NCBI GenBank assembly: GCA_048264125.1 | Contig: JBLXDM010000009.1 | Span: forward strand, 1-64,000 | Direction: 5' to 3' | From: M1-B18 sp048264125 | GTDB lineage: Bacteria > Bacillota > Clostridia > Peptostreptococcales > Natronincolaceae | Length of the DNA: 64,000 nt | In this document: positions 60,694-64,000 of the stretch, one piece after another | Position numbering within the stretch: the stretch's first letter is position 1 | Layout of the letters: every line of letters starts with the position of its first letter | Notes under the pieces: generated by a model | Database searches by the model: none | Told to the model about the DNA's origin: nothing | The model's input: the letters and a program-made list of their open reading frames with translations, nothing else | Made by a program: the position numbers and the translations under genes

Positions 60694-63366
60694 TTAGCTT
60701 ATCTTTTCAATTCTTACACCTGTAACCTTAAGCCCAGGAATCTTACTTAACTTATCCAGCACCTCGCCATTGGTTAGAACATTGGCACCATCAGCCCAGT
60801 GGAAGGGCATGAACACAACATTGTCCTCAACAATATCTGTAATACGGGCAGCAACCTCAACATGGCCTCTTCTGGAGTGAACCCTTACAACCTCACCATC
60901 AGCAATGCTTAAAGACTCCGCCAAACTGCTGCTAATCTCCAGGTAGTTGTCCGGAGCAATTTTATTTATGCCATCTGTCTTATTGGTCATACTTCTGGTG
61001 TGGTAGTGATATAGAATACGACCGGTGGTCATGATCACAGGGAATTCCTCGCTTGCAAGCTCCTCTGACATCAGATACTCAACAGGCTTTAATAGACCCA
61101 GTCCCCTTGCAGGCTTACCAACATGCAAGGTAGGAGTTCCCGGATGCTCCTCGTTAGGACAAGGCCACTGAATACCATTGGACTCAATACGCTTGTAGCT
61201 GATACCGGCATATTGAGGCGTAACATGACGAATTTCCTCATGGATTTCCTCAACATTGTTGTAAACCTTGTTGTAGCCAAGACGATTCATAAGCTCCATT
61301 AAAATTACCCAGTCAGCCTTAGCAACACCAGGAGCATCCACAGCCTTGCGAACTCTCTGGACCCTTCTTTCTGTGTTAGAGAAGGTACCGTCCTTTTCTG
61401 CATAGGAGGCAGCCGGCAGAACAACATCCGCCAATTCAGCAGTTTCAGTTAAGAAGATATCCTGAACCACAAGGAAGGCCTTCTTTAATGCGATTTCTAC
61501 ATGATGCTGATCCGGGTCGGAAACCATTGGATTTTCACCAAAGACGTAAAGCATCTTGACCTCGTCGGTTTCAACACCATGAATTGCCTCAGGAATTGTT
61601 TTACCCGGTTTATTGGAAAGCTCAACCTCCCATGCAGCTTCAAATTTCTTGATTACTGCCTCATTGTTTACAGCCTGATATCCCGTAAACACGTTTGGAA
61701 GCGCACCCATATCGCAGGCACCCTGAACATTATTTTGACCCCTTAGAGGATTAACACCTGACCCCTCCTTGCCAAGATTACCGGTTACTAAAGCAAGGTT
61801 AGATAAGCTCATTACGTTCTCTGTACCATTGTGATGCTGAGTGATACCCATACAATATAGGATGCTGGCTACACCCGCACCGCCGTAAAGCCTTGCAGCC
61901 TTACGTATATCCTCGGCGGAAACACCGCATATTTCAGCTGCAACCTCTGGAGTGTATTTTGCAACAACCTCCTTAAGCTGGTCAAAGCCTTCAGTATTCT
62001 TTTCAATATATTCTTTGTCCTCTAACCCCTCTTCAAGGATTACTTGAATCATTGCATTTGATAGGGCAACACTGGTTCCCGGCTTAATTTGCAGGAATAG
62101 CTCAGCATCTCTGACAAGAGGAATTTCTCTTGGTTCAGCAACAATCAGCTTAGTACCATTCTTCACTGCCTGTCGGATTTGTGCACCTATTACAGGGTGA
62201 TTCTCAGTTGTATTAGAGCCGGTTAAGAAGATAACATCAGCCTTTTTTACATCCCCTATGCTATTTGTCATAGCACCACTGCCTAATGTGATTGCAAGAC
62301 CTGCAACCGTAGAGCTGTGTCAGAGGCGGGCACAGTGATCGACGTTATTGGTGCCGATAACTCCCCTCATAAGCTTTTGCATCAAATAGTTTTCCTCATT
62401 CAGACCCCTTGCAGATGAGAAGCCTGCAATGGCATCGGGACCGAATTCACCCTTAATTTCATTGACCTTGCTCACGATTAAATCGTAGGCTTCATCCCAG
62501 GTAGCCTCCACCAGCTCACCATCTTTTCTAATCAATGGCGTTTTTAATCTATCGGGATGACTTACAAAGTTATATGCAAATCTACCCTTTACACAAAGCA
62601 ACCCATGATTTGAGGGCCCATCTGCCGGCAATACCTCAACAATTTTATTATCCTTTACTAAAAGATCCATTTGACAGCCTACGCCGCAATAGGAGCAGGT
62701 GGTTCTTACTGGCTTGGTTTCCCAATACCTAAACTTAGTCTTGCTCTTTGGAACCAAGGCCCCAACAGGACAGACAGCTACACAGTTTCCACAGGAAACA
62801 CAGGTGGAATGCTCCAGACCCTTGTCAAAGGGAGTGGCTATATGGGTTGTAAAGCCTCTTTCAGCAAAGCCTATTGCTTCAGTGCCCTGTAGCTGGGAGC
62901 ATACGTAAACACACTTACCGCATAGGATACACTTGTTCTGATCGCTGTAGTAAAAGGGGTTGGAATCATCTATCTCGTATTCCTTTCTCTCACCCTCAAA
63001 GGAGCTATCCTTAATATCATATTTATAGCATAAATCCTGCAGGGTACATCGTCCAGCCTTTTGGCAGGTCAAGCAATCCAGCGGATGGTTGGCTAGAATT
63101 AAGTCAAGTACTCCCTTTCTTGATTCAACTACAACATCACTTTCAGTAGTTACCTTCATGCCTTCTGTTGCCGGAGTAGTACAGGAAGCCTGCAGGTTAC
63201 GTGCTCCCTCCACCTCAACAACACATATTCTACAGGACCCATGGGGAACAATCCTAGGATCATGGCAGAAGGTCGGTATATCAATTCCGATTTTCTTAGC
63301 AGCCTGGAGTACTGTAGTTCCTTCTTCTACCTGTACCTCGAGGCCATTTATAGTTAAGGTAATCAT
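60694..63366 (-). CDS. fdhA: Formate dehydrogenase alpha subunit, selenocysteine-containing
   Basis: An 890-residue enzyme oxidising formate or reducing CO2 at a Mo/W-bis-pterin site. Read through the in-frame TGA at 62322-62320, which is selenocysteine 349 (DHCARL-U-HSSTVAGL). N-terminal 2Fe-2S ligands are C34, C45, C48, C62; His cluster H94, C98, C101, C107; two ferredoxin clusters at C146-C156 and C189-C199; the FDH cluster C224, C227, C231, C258. The NuoG-like front end and the NuoF-like partner suggest NAD(P)- or ferredoxin-linked, possibly electron-bifurcating, activity. RBS GGAGGATG is upstream. Confidence 0.95.
62290..62322 (-). other. Selenocysteine TGA and SECIS-like hairpin
   Basis: The TGA (62322-62320) is followed 13 bases later by TTGCA, loop GGTCT, TGCAA (62306-62292). 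A GGU-type apical loop at 15-25 bases after the TGA is the bacterial SECIS pattern read by SelB. The flanking protein matches formate dehydrogenases that have Sec here. Confidence 0.85.
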
Positions 63367-63407
63367 CCTTCATCCTCCTTTTCGATATAGTAGGCCTAAT
63401 GCCTTCT

Positions 63408-64000
63408 CTATCCCTTCTTTATTGCTTTGAATGGACAAGCTCCCATACAAGCCCCACATTTAATACATCTGTCTTGGTTGATAAAGTATACTTCCTTACC
63501 TTTAACACCGTCTATACAGCCAACAGGGCATTTAGTAGCACAGATACCACATTTTTTACATATATCAGCAATAACTACATATTCCAGCAATGCCTGACAG
63601 GCACCAGCAGGACATTTTTTATGGAGTACATGGGCCTCATATTCATGTCTGAAATACTTTAAGGTAGAAAGCACTGGATTAGGCGCCGTTTGCCCTAGGC
63701 CGCATAAGGAAGCGGATTTAATGGTTTTAGCTAGAGTCTCCAGCTTGTCTAAATCCTCCATAGTACCTCGTCCATTTGTTATATCCTCAAGTATTTCAAG
63801 CATTCTCTTTGTGCCCTCACGACAGGGAGTACATTTACCACAGGATTCGTCAACAGTAAAGTCCAGGAAGAATCTTGCGATATCCACCATACAGTTATCC
63901 TCGTCCATAACGATCATACCGCCGGAGCCCATCATTGAGCCTAATGATATCAGATTATCGTAATCGATTTCAGTATCTAAATAATCAGTAGGAATACAGC
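63408..64000 (-). CDS. NuoF-like/formate dehydrogenase beta subunit, 5' end beyond the window
   Basis: Partial: the frame is open to the right edge (reads CIPTDYLDTEIDYDNLISLGS before the visible methionines), so the true start lies outside. It is the C-terminal third of a NuoF/HydB-type flavoprotein: GSMMGSGGMIVMDE, 4Fe-4S ligands in CGKCTPCREG, then two C-terminal ferredoxin clusters (CKKCGICATKCP, CIKCGACMGACP). It would pass electrons between NAD(P)H/FMN and the alpha subunit. It is 41 bases upstream of fdhA in one operon. Confidence 0.92.
   Translation of the reverse strand, partial: CIPTDYLDTEIDYDNLISLGSMMGSGGMIVMDEDNCMVDIARFFLDFTVDESCGKCTPCREGTKRMLEILEDITNGRGTMEDLDKLETLAKTIKSASLCGLGQTAPNPVLSTLKYFRHEYEAHVLHKKCPAGACQALLEYVVIADICKKCGICATKCPVGCIDGVKGKEVYFINQDRCIKCGACMGACPFKAIKKG

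Noticed and set aside
62271..62322. Formate dehydrogenase gene apparently split in two by a stop codon
   Set aside because: The frame continues, the stop is TGA at the known selenocysteine position, and a SECIS-like hairpin follows, so it is one gene.

Overview
The window reads as part of the chromosome of a low-GC, spore-forming, anaerobic Firmicute of the class Clostridia. The gene set resembles Alkaliphilus, Natronincola and related Clostridiaceae; that placement is inferred from gene content only. Supporting signs are a selenocysteine formate dehydrogenase with a NuoF-like partner, formate-tetrahydrofolate ligase, histidine and tryptophan breakdown, spore proteins (GerMN, CotF-like), T-box control and strong AGGAGG-type ribosome binding sites. 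Most genes lie on the minus strand.

Layout. 0-2.5 kb: debris, with broken pieces of a 23S rRNA uracil methyltransferase gene around a PHP phosphoesterase. 2.5-6.2 kb: a short alanyl-tRNA synthetase behind a T-box leader, and an intact rlmD. 6.3-20.8 kb: housekeeping genes (GerMN lipid-side spore protein, aldo/keto reductase, FxsA, thioesterase, 2-hydroxyacid dehydrogenase, pfkA-pyk, PgpA-like, dnaE, mocA-yqeC, PrcB-like, DUF1292). 20.8-27.7 kb: a large BTAD/ATPase/TPR regulator next to a spermidine/putrescine potABCD operon. 28.1-32.7 kb: a branched-chain amino acid livKHMGF operon.

33.6-39.8 kb is the accessory part: AT-rich, with small orphan membrane proteins, two paralogous secreted 11-cysteine proteins with identical cysteine spacing, a transposase relic, several REP-like palindromes, and a repeated intergenic cassette that carries a terminator hairpin and a near-consensus promoter with a 17-base spacer. 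This is the best candidate for something undescribed.

39.9-46.4 kb: fhs-hutU-ftcD-hutI-fchA, the path from urocanate to glutamate with the one-carbon unit recovered through folate; hutH is not here. 46.4-50 kb: two full copies of a ~190-bp inverted-repeat element flank HD-GYP, whiA, DUF1540 and NUDIX genes. 50.2-57.7 kb: tryptophanase, a CotF-like protein, murB-rapZ-yvcK, an orphan solute-binding protein and a small membrane protein. 57.7-64 kb: molybdenum cofactor and formate metabolism, with fdhD, a Moco-type riboswitch before moaA-MOSC, and the formate dehydrogenase operon (alpha subunit read through an in-frame TGA; NuoF-like subunit cut by the right edge).

The genes fit together as amino-acid fermentation (polyamine and branched-chain uptake, histidine and tryptophan degradation) joined to folate one-carbon and formate chemistry, supported by selenium and molybdenum cofactor functions.
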